Positions 51,073 through 60,134 are shown, numbered from the stretch's first letter. The stretch is 64,000 bases of DNA from CAZKWG01 sp964615375 (GCA_964615375.1 CAZTOW010000004.1:186001-250000); one strand, 5' to 3'. A program made the numbers and translations. The notes: generated from the sequence alone by a model not told the origin.

Positions 51073-52433
51073 TAGCGCGAGGCCCCCCGGGACGCAAGGG
51101 TCATCGGCATCCCGCCCTTCGGCCTCAGCGTGAACAGGCTCTCCACCTCGATCTTGTGATCCTGTGGCAGGATGGCGCGCCAGCGACGGCCCAGCGCGGC
51201 CAGGGCGAGCGTCCCCTCCGCCCAGGCGAAGGTCTCGCCGATGCAGGTGCGGGCGCCGCCGCCGAAGGGGTAGAAGGCGAAGCGCGGGCGGGCGGCGCGG
51301 GCCTCGGGCGTCCAGCGCTCGAGCTGGAAGCGGAGCGGATCGGGCCACCAGCGGGCGTCGCGGTGGGTGCACCAGCTCGAGGCCATCACGATGTCGCCCT
51401 TCTGGAGCTCGACCTCGCCCAGGTGCACGGGCTCGACGGCCTGGCGCGGGAGGGCGTTGGCGGGAGGGTAGAGGCGCAGGGTCTCGGCGAAGGCGGACTC
51501 AGCCAGGCGCAGCTTGGGGAGATCTTCTACCTGTAACGTCCTGTTACAGGCGATCTCCTCCGCCTCCCGCGCCACGCGCTCGGCCGCGTCCGGGCTCTGC
51601 GCCAGGAGGTACCAGGCCCAGCAGAGGGTGGCGGCGGTGGTCTCGTGCCCGGCGACCAGCAGGCCCACCGCCTCGTCCTGCAGGAGCTCCTCGGAGAGCC
51701 CGGCGCCGTCGCCCTCGGTGTCCCGGGCGAAGACCAGGCGGGAGAGGATGTCGCCCGAGTCGCCCGAGGCGCGCTTGCTCTGGATCATGCGCCGCAGCAC
51801 CTCGGTGAGCCCGCGCCGACCGGCCTTGAAGCGGCGGCTCGCCTCGGTGGGCAGGACCTGGAGCAGAGGGCCGAGGGGGTGCGTGCTCTGGTGGTACCAG
51901 AGGGCGAAGGCGCTCATGGCCTCGCGCACGGCGGCGGTCTCCTCCTCGGAGATGCCGGTGCCGAAGAGGGTGCGCGCGGCGATGTTCAGCGCGAGCAGGT
52001 TCATCTCCTCGGCCATGTCCACCCGCGCCCCGTCCTGCCAGCGGGCGTCGAGCGCGGCGATCTCCTGGAGCATGACCTCGGCGTAGCGCAGGACGGGCTC
52101 GCGGTGGAAGAGGGGCTGCATCATGCGGCGCTGGCGGCGGTGGCGATCCCCCTCGGCCAGGAAGAGGCCGTCGCCCACCAGGGGCCGGAAGCCCTCCAGC
52201 GCCATGCCCTTGACGAAGCTGGCCTGGCGCTCGACGAGGACGGCGCGGACGTGGTCGGGGTGGACCACCTGCCAGCAGCGCAGGTTCAGGAAGCGGAAGC
52301 GGGTCAGATCGCCCAGCGCCGCGTTGCGCTCCATGAAGGCGAGCGGGTCCTCGTGGAACTCCATGAGGTTTCCGAGGAGGAGGCTGCCCTTCGGGCCGGG
52401 GACGGAGGCGGTGGCGGGGGTGGCGCTGTCCAT
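51069..52433 (-). CDS. Cytochrome P450
   Basis: 454 aa, no membrane anchor, so a soluble bacterial-type P450. I-helix oxygen-binding motif AGHETT (about 261-266), K-helix ETLR, and haem loop FGGGARTCIG with Cys ligand at about residue 397. Bulk sequence (PGPKGSLLLGNLMEF opening, FVKGMALEGFRPLVGDGLFLAEGDRHRRQRRMMQPLF) resembles CYP102/CYP4-like fatty-acid hydroxylases. No reductase is nearby. First gene of the operon with TetR and a methyltransferase. Contains family B site 4. Confidence 0.95.
   Translation of the reverse strand: MDSATPATASVPGPKGSLLLGNLMEFHEDPLAFMERNAALGDLTRFRFLNLRCWQVVHPDHVRAVLVERQASFVKGMALEGFRPLVGDGLFLAEGDRHRRQRRMMQPLFHREPVLRYAEVMLQEIAALDARWQDGARVDMAEEMNLLALNIAARTLFGTGISEEETAAVREAMSAFALWYHQSTHPLGPLLQVLPTEASRRFKAGRRGLTEVLRRMIQSKRASGDSGDILSRLVFARDTEGDGAGLSEELLQDEAVGLLVAGHETTAATLCWAWYLLAQSPDAAERVAREAEEIACNRTLQVEDLPKLRLAESAFAETLRLYPPANALPRQAVEPVHLGEVELQKGDIVMASSWCTHRDARWWPDPLRFQLERWTPEARAARPRFAFYPFGGGARTCIGETFAWAEGTLALAALGRRWRAILPQDHKIEVESLFTLRPKGGMPMTLASRGASRY
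51532..51548. promoter_or_regulatory. Intragenic palindrome, family B site 4 (TGTAACGTCCTGTTACA)
   Basis: Perfect dyad; with one flanking pair on each side the arms are 8 bp (51530-51537 and 51543-51550). Lies within the P450 gene and shares GAGATCTTC upstream and the TGTAACGTC core with site 2 at 39363. Confidence 0.5.
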
Positions 52434-52444
52434 GGGGGCTCCTG

Positions 52445-52466
52445 AACGAGAGTATTTGCTCTCGTT
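52445..52466. promoter_or_regulatory. Operator-like palindrome AACGAGAG-N6-CTCTCGTT upstream of P450
   Basis: Perfect 8-bp arms 12 nt before the P450 start, overlapping the proposed -10 box. Its sequence differs from the TetR operator at 51053, so it may be read by a different regulator or by the same one with relaxed specificity. Confidence 0.75.
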
Positions 52467-52480
52467 TAGCCCCTCCTCAA
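52451..52480 (-). promoter_or_regulatory. Candidate promoter of the P450 operon
   Basis: On the minus strand, TTGAGG (52475-52480) and AATACT (52451-52456) with an 18-nt spacer. The -10 box lies inside the operator palindrome, so repressor binding would block polymerase. Confidence 0.5.
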
Positions 52481-52503
52481 GACGCGAGCAAGTGTTCGCG
52501 TCT
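52480..52503 (-). terminator. Hairpin after the STN-domain gene (AGACGCGA-N8-TCGCGTCT)
   Basis: Perfect 8-bp arms beginning at the stop codon of the STN gene; minus-strand sequence afterwards is TTGAGG, overlapping the P450 -35 box. It may insulate the P450 promoter from upstream transcription. Confidence 0.5.
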
Positions 52504-52898
52504 CAGCCCCCCGGCTGCACCAGCAGGATGCTCTCCCCGAAGGGCACGGCCGTGAGGCCCTTGGACTGGAGGATCGCCGCCAGGGCCATGTCCCAGGGCA
52601 CGTCCAGCATGCGGGCGGTCACGGTGCCCTTGACGGCGTCGTCCACCACGAAGTTCAGGCCGGAGACGCTGGCCACCAGGCGCAGCACGTCGCGGATGTC
52701 GGCGTTGACCACGTCGATGTCGATGTGGGCGGCCTCGGAGACGGGCGCCGGGGCGCTGAGCGTGGTCCCCCCCGAGCTGGACGTGGGCAGAGGAGCGCTC
52801 CCGCCCTCCCGGATGAGCACCGCCCCGCCGTCGAGCGGGACGACGACGGGCGCGGCGTCACCGCCCAGCGTGAGCCACAGGAGGATCGCGCTCTGCAT
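52503..52898 (-). CDS. Stand-alone secretin/TonB short N-terminal (STN-like) domain protein
   Basis: 131 aa. Weak export signal (ILLWLTLGG). Residues about 58-131 match the STN fold of secretins such as PilQ: IDIDVVNADIRDVLRLVASVSGLNFVVDDAVKGTVTARMLDVPWDMALAAILQSKGLTAV, ending with the ESILLV strand. In secretins this precedes the pore, which is absent here, so it may be an accessory that docks to another machine. Follows the large unknown gene by 4 nt on the same strand, suggesting joint expression. Confidence 0.85.
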   Translation of the reverse strand: MQSAILLWLTLGGDAAPVVVPLDGGAVLIREGGSAPLPTSSSGGTTLSAPAPVSEAAHIDIDVVNADIRDVLRLVASVSGLNFVVDDAVKGTVTARMLDVPWDMALAAILQSKGLTAVPFGESILLVQPGG

Positions 52899-52902
52899 GC
52901 CC

Positions 52903-55290
52903 CTACAGTACCAGCTCCGCGGCGCGCCCGACAGCGGCGTCCGCGCTGCTGAGCTTCGCCCAGGCCACCGGGTCCGAGCGCTTGACGCTGTCCAGGAGCT
53001 GGCCGAGCCCGCGGATGGAGCCGTAGTAGTTGCTCATGTCGTGGTCGGCGTCCGTGATGCAGGCGCGGACCACGCTGCGCGAGATCTCGGGGAAGCCCAG
53101 CGCCTGGAGCGCCGCGCTCCACAGACCGTCCAGGCGGTTCTGGTCGGCGGGGAACTCCAACAGCCCGGCCAGGGTGAGCAGCACGGCACCCCGCCGCCCC
53201 TCGGGCGAGAGCAGCCTGCTGTCTCCCTTGAGGATCCCGAGGTCCAGCGCGCGGGTCATGGCGTCGGCCGCCACCAGCAGGCGCTTGAGCTCCTTGGGGG
53301 CGTGGCTGAGCCAGGCGTGCATGAGCACCTCGGCCCGCAGCGCGCTGGCGTCGCCGCCCTGCTCGTAGCGCACGATGGCGGGCAGGCGCCCCGGATCGCG
53401 GCGGTCACCCGAGCCGGCGTGCACGTCGCGCGGCGGCTCCCGGTGGCTGTAGAAGCCCCCCGCGTGGAAGGCGTAGAGGCCCTCGCTCTCGCCGGGCAGG
53501 CCCGCCCAGATGTCCGAGTACTGGGTGACCCGGTTCATGCTCCCCGCGGCCCAGCCGAGGCCGTTGGCCGCCTCGCCGCTGACCTGGGTGGCGCTCACGC
53601 CCGGGTCGCGCGGGGTCATCGCGGCGTGGATGTCCTCGGCGATGGCCTTGAGCTCAAAGTCCATGAAGCCGTCGTAGAGGTCGGCGCGGCCGTCCTGGTT
53701 GACGTCGCTGAAGCGGGCCACGACCAGCGGGTGCGCGGGGCCGACGAACTGCGAGAAGTCCGCCACCGCCGTCGCCTGCGGGTGGCGCCACTGGACGCGA
53801 CGCATGCGCCGGTCCAGGGAGGCGTGGTCCTCTCCGCGGGACATCCCCTCCAGGAGGGCGTAGAAGCAGTCCAGGCCCTCTGACGCGATGACCTTGTGGC
53901 CCTCGAAGTCCTTGCGGAAGTAGGTCGAGTCCCAGGAGGAGTAGATGTCGGCGTCGGGGAACATGCGGCCGATGGCGAAGCGCGTCGTGAGGCCGGCGCA
54001 CTGCGAGTTCATCATCAGCTTGTAGCCGCGCTGCTGCACCGAGACGCTGGACGCGCGCATGTCGAAGGAGCCGAGCTGCGCGTGCCGGTTGATGAGCACG
54101 CCGGTGAAATACTCGCTCCCCATCTCGTGGTTCTCGTCCGTGGGCTGGGCGGAGCGGGCGAAGACGCGGATGGGCTGGCCGTGGACGCTCTTGAATGGGG
54201 CCTCGAAGACGCGGTAGGAGCGCCAGGAGCTGGGGGCCGAGGGCGCGTCGGCGGGCTTGTCGATCTCGCGAAAGCGGAACTTCTCCACGAGGATGTCGCA
54301 CTCGCCCTCGTGGAACTCGTCGGCGGAGCACATGGCGAAGCTCCAGGGGCCGCGGAGCTCGGCGTAGGGCGGGGCGGCCCGGACCAGGCTCTGGACCAGG
54401 ACCCGCGCGCGGTCACGGTCGGACGCGCCGAGGGCGGGGGCGCGCATCTGGAGGAGCCCGATGATGTGGGCGCGCAGGGCGGGCCGGGCCTTGGCCCCCT
54501 GCTCGGCGTCCACCATGGCGAAGAGGGCGCGCGCGGCCTCATCGGCGGGGGCGCGGAAGCCGGGGTCGTGCAGGGCGGTGGCCACGACGTGGGAGAGGAT
54601 GGTGGCGCAGGCGGAGCGGATCTGCGCGGCCTGGGTGGCGTCGGAGGCCGCCGCGGCGCCCCCGGGGGCGGCGTAGGCGAGGGCCTCGCTCACCTGCGCC
54701 ATCGTGCCGCGCGCCTGATCGACGCTGAGGCGCTCGGCGCGCCGAGGGAGGTCCGGGTGGAAGGCGCTCGGCGGGAAGAGGGACTCGAACGCGGTCTTGC
54801 GGCGCGTGGACACCCAGCGGGCGGCGGTGATGAGCGCGCGGTACCCCTCGCCCGCGCCCTCCGCGCCCGCGGGCGAGGACGAGAACCGGCCGCTGGAGAG
54901 CAGCCACAGCGGCGCCGCGCCCTCCCGGCCCTCGGTGAGATCGAGCGCAGGGCCCGCCTCGACGGGGCGCTCCGGCTGGGTGGGCGTGGTGGGCTGCGCC
55001 GCCTGCACGGAGAGCTTCGCCAGCACGCGCCGGACCGTGCCGCGCCCCGGGAAGCTGAGGAAGACCCCCTTCCCCTCGCGCGCGCGCAGGAGCGTGAGCT
55101 GCTCCTGAGAGGGGCCGGAGAGCTGCACCGCGTAGTCGCGATCCCCGGTCAGCAGCAGCGCGACACCCTCCCGGGCCGAGGCCTGCTGGAAGGCCGACGC
55201 CGCGTCCTCCCCCGCGCCGATCAGGGCGCCGGAGAGGCTGACGACTCGATAAGCGTTGAGCAGGCGCACGAAGACAGGCACAGCAGGCAT
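52903..55290 (-). CDS. Large protein of unknown function with possible caspase-like His/Cys dyad
   Basis: 795 aa from ATG 55290 (AGGAGG just upstream). No export signal or membrane segment. The centre contains YFTGVLINRHAQLG (His403) and, 28 residues on, KLMMNSQCAGLTTRF (Cys431): hydrophobic strand followed by His, then strand followed by Cys, as in clan CD (caspase/CHAT-like) peptidases, although spacing is short. A Ca-binding-like loop DVNQDGRADLYDG occurs near 530. The last ~170 residues are helical. I do not recognise the family; the protease idea is a hypothesis. Transcribed ahead of the STN-like gene. Confidence 0.75.
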   Translation of the reverse strand: MPAVPVFVRLLNAYRVVSLSGALIGAGEDAASAFQQASAREGVALLLTGDRDYAVQLSGPSQEQLTLLRAREGKGVFLSFPGRGTVRRVLAKLSVQAAQPTTPTQPERPVEAGPALDLTEGREGAAPLWLLSSGRFSSSPAGAEGAGEGYRALITAARWVSTRRKTAFESLFPPSAFHPDLPRRAERLSVDQARGTMAQVSEALAYAAPGGAAAASDATQAAQIRSACATILSHVVATALHDPGFRAPADEAARALFAMVDAEQGAKARPALRAHIIGLLQMRAPALGASDRDRARVLVQSLVRAAPPYAELRGPWSFAMCSADEFHEGECDILVEKFRFREIDKPADAPSAPSSWRSYRVFEAPFKSVHGQPIRVFARSAQPTDENHEMGSEYFTGVLINRHAQLGSFDMRASSVSVQQRGYKLMMNSQCAGLTTRFAIGRMFPDADIYSSWDSTYFRKDFEGHKVIASEGLDCFYALLEGMSRGEDHASLDRRMRRVQWRHPQATAVADFSQFVGPAHPLVVARFSDVNQDGRADLYDGFMDFELKAIAEDIHAAMTPRDPGVSATQVSGEAANGLGWAAGSMNRVTQYSDIWAGLPGESEGLYAFHAGGFYSHREPPRDVHAGSGDRRDPGRLPAIVRYEQGGDASALRAEVLMHAWLSHAPKELKRLLVAADAMTRALDLGILKGDSRLLSPEGRRGAVLLTLAGLLEFPADQNRLDGLWSAALQALGFPEISRSVVRACITDADHDMSNYYGSIRGLGQLLDSVKRSDPVAWAKLSSADAAVGRAAELVL

Positions 55291-55441
55291 GGGCCCTCCT
55301 GGCGCTCCTGGTAGCCCAGCGGGGGAGACCGGGCGAGCGCGCGCCACCACATCCGCGAGGGCCAAAGGCCGACGGCCCGCAATTACACAAAATTGGATGA
55401 CCATATACGCATTTGGAATGCCAGGATGGGGCTCGACTCTA

Positions 55442-55469
55442 TTGACATCGAATCATCACAACCTAAATA
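55442..55469 (+). promoter_or_regulatory. Housekeeping-type promoter for the DUF4388 locus
   Basis: TTGACA (55442-55447), 16-nt spacer, TAAATA (55464-55469), about 68 nt before the ATG at 55537. It sits in the most AT-rich non-coding stretch of the window (55381-55480), which also separates this locus from the divergent 55290 gene. Confidence 0.65.
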
Positions 55470-55536
55470 GATTCTTTCACTGACCTCCCAAGGCTCCGCA
55501 GACCCTGCAATGATCTTGGTTGGCGGAGCGCTTCAA

Positions 55537-57468
55537 ATGACATCCACGGCTCAGGAGATCGGCGTCAACGCCGATGAGCTCCTCGTACGCTCTCTCGACG
55601 AAGGCTTCACCGGCTCCCTGGAGGGCGAGCACCCTGAGCTGGGCCTCATCACGCTGCGCCTCTCGGCGGGCGAGATCGTGTCGGCCCACGGCGATGACGA
55701 CGACGATGCGCTGCTGCGCGTGGCGGAGTGTGCGGGTCTCCTGGACGCGGCTCAGACCCTGGAGCTCCGGGGGCGGCTGGTCGCCGAGGGCGGCGCATCC
55801 CAGCTCCTCGCCGAGCTCCTGCCCGCGGAGGTCCTGGAGGATCTGCTCTGGGAGCGCTTTCGGGAGAACCTCTGCAGCTTCCTGAGGCTCCCGGAGCCCC
55901 CCGTCCGCGAGGAGCTGGACACCGTGCTCGCGGGCGACCTGCAGGTGGGGGTGCGCTCACGCGAGCTGGTCGGCGAGCTCCGCGCGCAGCTCAAGCTGGT
56001 CGCCGGGCTGGAGCAGCAGCTCAGCACGAGCCTCTCGCCCTGGGTGGGTGAGCCCGAGTCCGAGTCGCAACGCCGAATCATCGAGCTCTGCACGCCGCGC
56101 ATGACGATCTGGGGTCTGCTGGCGAAGAGCCCCTGGGAGCGCACCCGGACGCTGGCGCTGGTGCGCGGGATGCTGGCCGCGGGCCTGATCCAGAGCGACT
56201 CGCACGTGGACGACAGCGGGCGGGCGCCCGGGGTCGGAGGTGCCCGCCCCCTGCGCCCTCAGGACCGCGCTCGGAGGCGTCACCTCAGCGCGACGGGCTC
56301 CGCCACCCCCGCGGAGCCGCGCCCGGAGCGCAAGGGGCCGCGGGGCCCGGTGCCGCTGCGCAGGGTCGGCGTGGACGGGAACAAGATCATCACGCTCGTC
56401 CCGCTGGACGACATCAGCGGGGTCCACTCCACCAGCCAGCTCCCCCAGGCCGCGGCGGTGTCACGCCCCCCGACGCCGGCGCCCCTCGCGCCGCCCCCTG
56501 CCTCGGGCCCCCCGGTCAGCCAGGGGGCGCCCGCGCCGACCCACGGAGGCCCACCGCCCCCCGCGGCGCCGCCGCCCCGGAACCAGAACCTGATCATCGC
56601 GGCGTTGCTCCTGTGCATCGTGGTCATGGCCTTCCTGCTGGGGACGCGCTGGAACACGCCGGGAGGCGCCAACCCGCCGCCGGCCGCCCCCGCGGTGACC
56701 GCCGCTCCCCTGCTGACCGCGCCACCCGAGGCCCAGCCCGCCGCGCCCCCGGAGCCCGTGACGAGCCCGACCACGCCCGCCGTCCCCCCGGCCTCTACGA
56801 CGATCGCGAGCCCGGCCCCTGAGGCCAGCGCCTCTGAGCGAGAGCCCGACCGCGCGCTCCAGGCCGAACGGGCCGCCCGCGCCGACGCGGAGGCCAGGGC
56901 CGCCGCCGAGGCGAAGGCCCGCGCCGAGGCCGAGGCCAGGGCCACCGCCGAACAGAAGGCCAGGAGCGAAGCCGAGACACGGGCCGCCGCCGAGGCGAAG
57001 GCCCGCGCCGAGGCCGAGGCCAGGGCCGCCGCCCCGAAGCCCGTCGCCGCGGCCACCACCCCGAAGCCCGTCGCAGCGGCCGTCGCCCCCAGGCCCGCCG
57101 CCAGCGCCCCGGCCACCCCCAGCGCCGCGCCCGAGTCCAGCGCCGCCAGCCACCTCGAGGATCTCTCCGTGGACGTCAGCGGCGGGAAGGTCATCCTGCG
57201 CGGGAAGGTCGGCGGAAAAGGCCAGCGCGCGCTCGGGCTCCTGACCGAGGACGGGGAGCGCTGCGAGTACGGGCTGCGCCTGCCGTCCACCGACTCCCAG
57301 GTCGGCCTCAGCCGCGTGCCGGTCGCCTCGCCCCTGGCCAGCCAGGTCACCATCAGCCAGAGCGGGACGACCCTGCTCGTCCGCGTCACCTGCAAGCCTG
57401 AGGCGGTCGCGCCGACGTTGAGCGCGAACGACACGGGCTTCACGCTCACGCTCAGCCAGAAACCCTGA
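55537..57468 (+). CDS. DUF4388-type membrane protein with AMIN-like periplasmic domain
   Basis: 643 aa from ATG 55537 (GGAG 9 nt upstream; an ATG at 55510 has poorer context). The N-terminal ~95 residues resemble DUF4388/PATAN modules (DELLVRSLDEGFTGSLEGE, ITLRLSAGEIVSAHGD). A helical segment with SPWERTRTLALVRGMLAAGL follows. One transmembrane helix lies at about 352-373. The periplasmic part has a Lys/Ala/Glu-rich coiled coil (about 445-510) and a beta domain (about 545-643, DVSGGKVILRGKVGG, LRLPSTDSQVGLSRV) resembling AMIN. Paralogue of the gene at 60196. Likely couples cytoplasmic switching to an envelope ligand. Confidence 0.8.
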   Translation: MTSTAQEIGVNADELLVRSLDEGFTGSLEGEHPELGLITLRLSAGEIVSAHGDDDDDALLRVAECAGLLDAAQTLELRGRLVAEGGASQLLAELLPAEVLEDLLWERFRENLCSFLRLPEPPVREELDTVLAGDLQVGVRSRELVGELRAQLKLVAGLEQQLSTSLSPWVGEPESESQRRIIELCTPRMTIWGLLAKSPWERTRTLALVRGMLAAGLIQSDSHVDDSGRAPGVGGARPLRPQDRARRRHLSATGSATPAEPRPERKGPRGPVPLRRVGVDGNKIITLVPLDDISGVHSTSQLPQAAAVSRPPTPAPLAPPPASGPPVSQGAPAPTHGGPPPPAAPPPRNQNLIIAALLLCIVVMAFLLGTRWNTPGGANPPPAAPAVTAAPLLTAPPEAQPAAPPEPVTSPTTPAVPPASTTIASPAPEASASEREPDRALQAERAARADAEARAAAEAKARAEAEARATAEQKARSEAETRAAAEAKARAEAEARAAAPKPVAAATTPKPVAAAVAPRPAASAPATPSAAPESSAASHLEDLSVDVSGGKVILRGKVGGKGQRALGLLTEDGERCEYGLRLPSTDSQVGLSRVPVASPLASQVTISQSGTTLLVRVTCKPEAVAPTLSANDTGFTLTLSQKP

Positions 57469-57511
57469 TCTTCGGCCCACTGCCGATCTTTCGCTCCGAG
57501 AGGGGAGACGC

Positions 57512-58717
57512 ATGCTCACGCTGCTCGCAGGCATCACGTTCACCGGCGTCGCGCTGGCCCAGGAGGGAGATCCAGCCTCCCAGGGGACCGCTCCTCGAGA
57601 GGAGGAGCTCCAGGCCCTGCGCGAGCGCGTCCGCATCCTGGAGAAGGCGGTCGACGACCTCCGGGGCGCGGACAGCGTGGTCCAGGAGGAGATCCCGCTC
57701 GACCTGGAGACCCGAATCCACGGCTACGCGGCCCTCAACCTGAACTACCTCGAAGAGCGCAAGGTGCTGGGCTTCGCGGTCGACGAGATGATGTTCCAGT
57801 ACACCGCGAACCTCGACCGGAAGATGACGGTCAACACCGAATTCTCGCTCGAGCCCGAGGAGCACGGGGTGGACGTGGGCATCGAGGCGATGGAGCTCTC
57901 CATCAACGCCCGCCCGGCGGCGCAACTCGCGGCCGGGGCCTTCCACCTCCCGATCTCGCCCTGGGCGGTCACGGCGAGCCAGGGCTCCTACCGCTACCTG
58001 CCCACGGCGGTGCCCGAGGCGCTCGAGGAGGAGGCCGGCGAGGAGTACCTGCCCATCGATCAGGTGGGCGTGCAGCTTCGCGGCACGATCGCCCTCGGCT
58101 TCTGGCAGCTCAGCTATGTGGGCGCGGTGGCCAACGGGCGGGCAGCGGACGCGGGCGCCTCGCCGCAGTGGCTGGACTACGACAACGAGAAGGCGTGGAT
58201 GGGGCGCGTCGCACTGCAGGCGCCGAACGGCCTGCAGGTGGGCGTCGGCGGCTACTACGACCTCATGGACGTCCACGACGAGAGCATGACGCTGGCGGAG
58301 GGCGAGGAGGCGGACGACTTCTTCGACTACAAGACCCTCTATGATGGCGTCCCCGAGCTCATCGCCACGGCCAGCGTGGTGTGGCAGGGCGGGCCGGTGG
58401 AGCTCCACTCCGAGCTGTACACGACGCTGCACGAGGTCGAGGGTCAGCGCTACCAGAGCTACTGCGGCTTCGTCGTGGTCGGGCTCCCCCTGGACAAGAC
58501 CACGCCCTTCCTCATGGGCGACATCGTGCTGGTGGACCCGGACGATCCCGTCTACCAGATCTTCGACGGCACGGGCCCCGAGCTGGAGATCCTCCCCGGC
58601 GTCCGCTACGACGTGGGACTGCACCTCGCCTTCAAGGCCCAGGCGGAGATCGCCTACGAGTTCGACAGCGACTCCTTCGGCTGGGGCCTGCAGGCCCAGC
58701 TCGCGGCGGGGTTCTGA
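57512..58717 (+). CDS. Porin-like outer-membrane protein with N-terminal coiled coil
   Basis: 401 aa. Signal peptide GITFTGVALAQ. A short coiled coil (REEELQALRERVRILEKAVDDLRG, about 30-53) is usual in porins that link to peptidoglycan. The remainder alternates amphipathic strands with acidic loops (HGYAALNLNYLEERK, AMELSINARPAAQLAAGAFHLP, GVRYDVGLHLAFKAQAEIAYEF) and ends in Phe, as outer-membrane barrels do. 43 nt after the DUF4388 gene and directly before two solute-binding proteins, so probably their outer-membrane entry channel. Confidence 0.85.
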   Translation: MLTLLAGITFTGVALAQEGDPASQGTAPREEELQALRERVRILEKAVDDLRGADSVVQEEIPLDLETRIHGYAALNLNYLEERKVLGFAVDEMMFQYTANLDRKMTVNTEFSLEPEEHGVDVGIEAMELSINARPAAQLAAGAFHLPISPWAVTASQGSYRYLPTAVPEALEEEAGEEYLPIDQVGVQLRGTIALGFWQLSYVGAVANGRAADAGASPQWLDYDNEKAWMGRVALQAPNGLQVGVGGYYDLMDVHDESMTLAEGEEADDFFDYKTLYDGVPELIATASVVWQGGPVELHSELYTTLHEVEGQRYQSYCGFVVVGLPLDKTTPFLMGDIVLVDPDDPVYQIFDGTGPELEILPGVRYDVGLHLAFKAQAEIAYEFDSDSFGWGLQAQLAAGF

Positions 58718-58719
58718 TC

Positions 58720-59217
58720 ATGATGCGCCGTGAGCTCCTCCTGTCCATCCTCTCGCTGCTCACCACCCCGCTCTTCGCCCAGGAGCCGACGCCCGCCGCG
58801 CCGGAGCCCGCGCCAGAGCCCGCCCCGCCCCCGCCTCCCGACGTGGCGCTGCTCATCGGGAACGTCAAGGCGGCCTACACCCCGCCCCTGGAGAAGAAGG
58901 CGATACAGGTCCTCTTCCGCGGGATGAACGTCACGACGCCCGGCGGCGCCCGCCTGATGGTCTACCTGCCGCCCGCGCACGACCCGGCCCTGGTGGCCAC
59001 GCTGGACCTGCTGGGCTGGAGCGAGACCACCTTCGAGCGCCTGCGCCTGCAGGTGGACAGCCAGGTGGGTCGCCCCTACTTCAAGCAGCTCTCCAGCAAC
59101 CAGGAGGTGGTGAGCGCCGTGGGCGCCGATCCGGGCGGCCTGGGCGTGGTGCAGGGCTCCGCGCTGCTGGACGAGCGGGTGGTGGTGCTCTGGCGCTCGG
59201 GCGGGGGTGCGCCATGA
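58720..59217 (+). CDS. Small PstS-like (phosphate-type) periplasmic binding-domain protein
   Basis: 165 aa from ATG 58720, overlapping nothing but only 2 nt after the porin-like stop. Signal peptide LLTTPLFAQ, then a Pro-rich spacer. Residues about 45-165 (KAIQVLFRGMNVTTPGG, LGWSETTFERLRLQ, GRPYFKQLSSNQEVVSAVGADPGGLGVV) resemble the second half of PstS-like domains often encoded beside porins and histidine kinases. Too short for a full two-lobed protein. Overlaps the next gene by 4 nt. Confidence 0.75.
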   Translation: MMRRELLLSILSLLTTPLFAQEPTPAAPEPAPEPAPPPPPDVALLIGNVKAAYTPPLEKKAIQVLFRGMNVTTPGGARLMVYLPPAHDPALVATLDLLGWSETTFERLRLQVDSQVGRPYFKQLSSNQEVVSAVGADPGGLGVVQGSALLDERVVVLWRSGGGAP

Positions 59218-60134
59218 TCAGCCGGCGCTCCCTGCTGGGCGGCGCGCTCGCCGTGGCCCTGCTCCCCCGCCTAGCCCGCGCGGAGAAGCCCGTGGTCCTG
59301 ATCCTGAGCTCGGACGAGAGCCCGCGCACCACCACGATCATGGAGACCTTCAAGGCGAAGATCGAGGGGACGACCCGGATCAGCTACCAGCTCGGCGGCG
59401 AGGCCGACGCGGCGGCCTTCCTGGCGGACAACATCCGCGACCTGCGGATCGACGTGGTCTTCGCGCTGGGAGATCGCGCCTTCGCCGCCGCCGCGCGCGA
59501 GTTCACGACCACCCCGGTGGTCTACGCCGACGTGCTGGACACCTCCCCCGCCGAGGGGCGGACCAACGTGGTCGGCCTGCCCCTCCGGGTGGAACCTGGG
59601 CTGGTGATCTCGCGCATGAAGACCCTGCTCCCCCAGCTCCGCACGCTGGGCGCGGTGCGCAGCGCGCGCGACCGGGAGGATCGCTGGTGGACCCGGCTGG
59701 AGGAGGGCTGCGCAGCGCAGGGGCTGAAGCTGGCGGTGCAGCGCGCCTCGGCCACCGGAGACCTCACCAACGCCATCCAGGTGCTGCTGGCCGACGCCCA
59801 GCTCCTCTGGCTCCTCCCCGACCCGGGCCTCTGGACGCCCGCCGCCGTCAGCCGCGCGCTCAAGGACGCCCAGCTCCAGAAGCGGCCGGTGATCGGCTTC
59901 GACCGGAGCTGGCTCAGCGCGGCGAACCCCGCGCCCATCGTCGTGGAGAGCAGCGCGGCGGGCCTGGGGGAGGCGGCGGCGCGCCCGGTGCTCTCCGCGG
60001 TGGGCCTGAAGGCGGGGGACGCGCTCTCGGAGTTCCCTGCGCCCTGGCTGCTCGGCGGACGGGCGGCCTTCCGCGCGCTCGGAATCAACCTGAAGAGAGA
60101 GACCGCCGCGCTGATCGACGAGTGGGTAGCCTGA
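59214..60134 (+). CDS. ABC_sub_bind-type periplasmic binding protein (PF04392-like)
   Basis: 306 aa. N-terminus SRRSLLGGALAVALLPRLARA resembles a Tat or Sec export signal. Two Rossmann-like lobes: PVVLILSSDESPRTTTIMETF, IDVVFALGDRAFAAA, TPVVYADVLDTSP, then NVVGLPLRVEPGLVISRMKTLLPQLRTLGAV and LLPDPGLWTPAAV, RPVIGFDRSWL. This matches the family of TrpX/ABC_sub_bind proteins. No permease or ATPase follows, so it may act as a sensor for the adjacent DUF4388 proteins. GTP/ATP-binding motifs are absent. Confidence 0.88.
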   Translation: MISRRSLLGGALAVALLPRLARAEKPVVLILSSDESPRTTTIMETFKAKIEGTTRISYQLGGEADAAAFLADNIRDLRIDVVFALGDRAFAAAAREFTTTPVVYADVLDTSPAEGRTNVVGLPLRVEPGLVISRMKTLLPQLRTLGAVRSARDREDRWWTRLEEGCAAQGLKLAVQRASATGDLTNAIQVLLADAQLLWLLPDPGLWTPAAVSRALKDAQLQKRPVIGFDRSWLSAANPAPIVVESSAAGLGEAAARPVLSAVGLKAGDALSEFPAPWLLGGRAAFRALGINLKRETAALIDEWVA

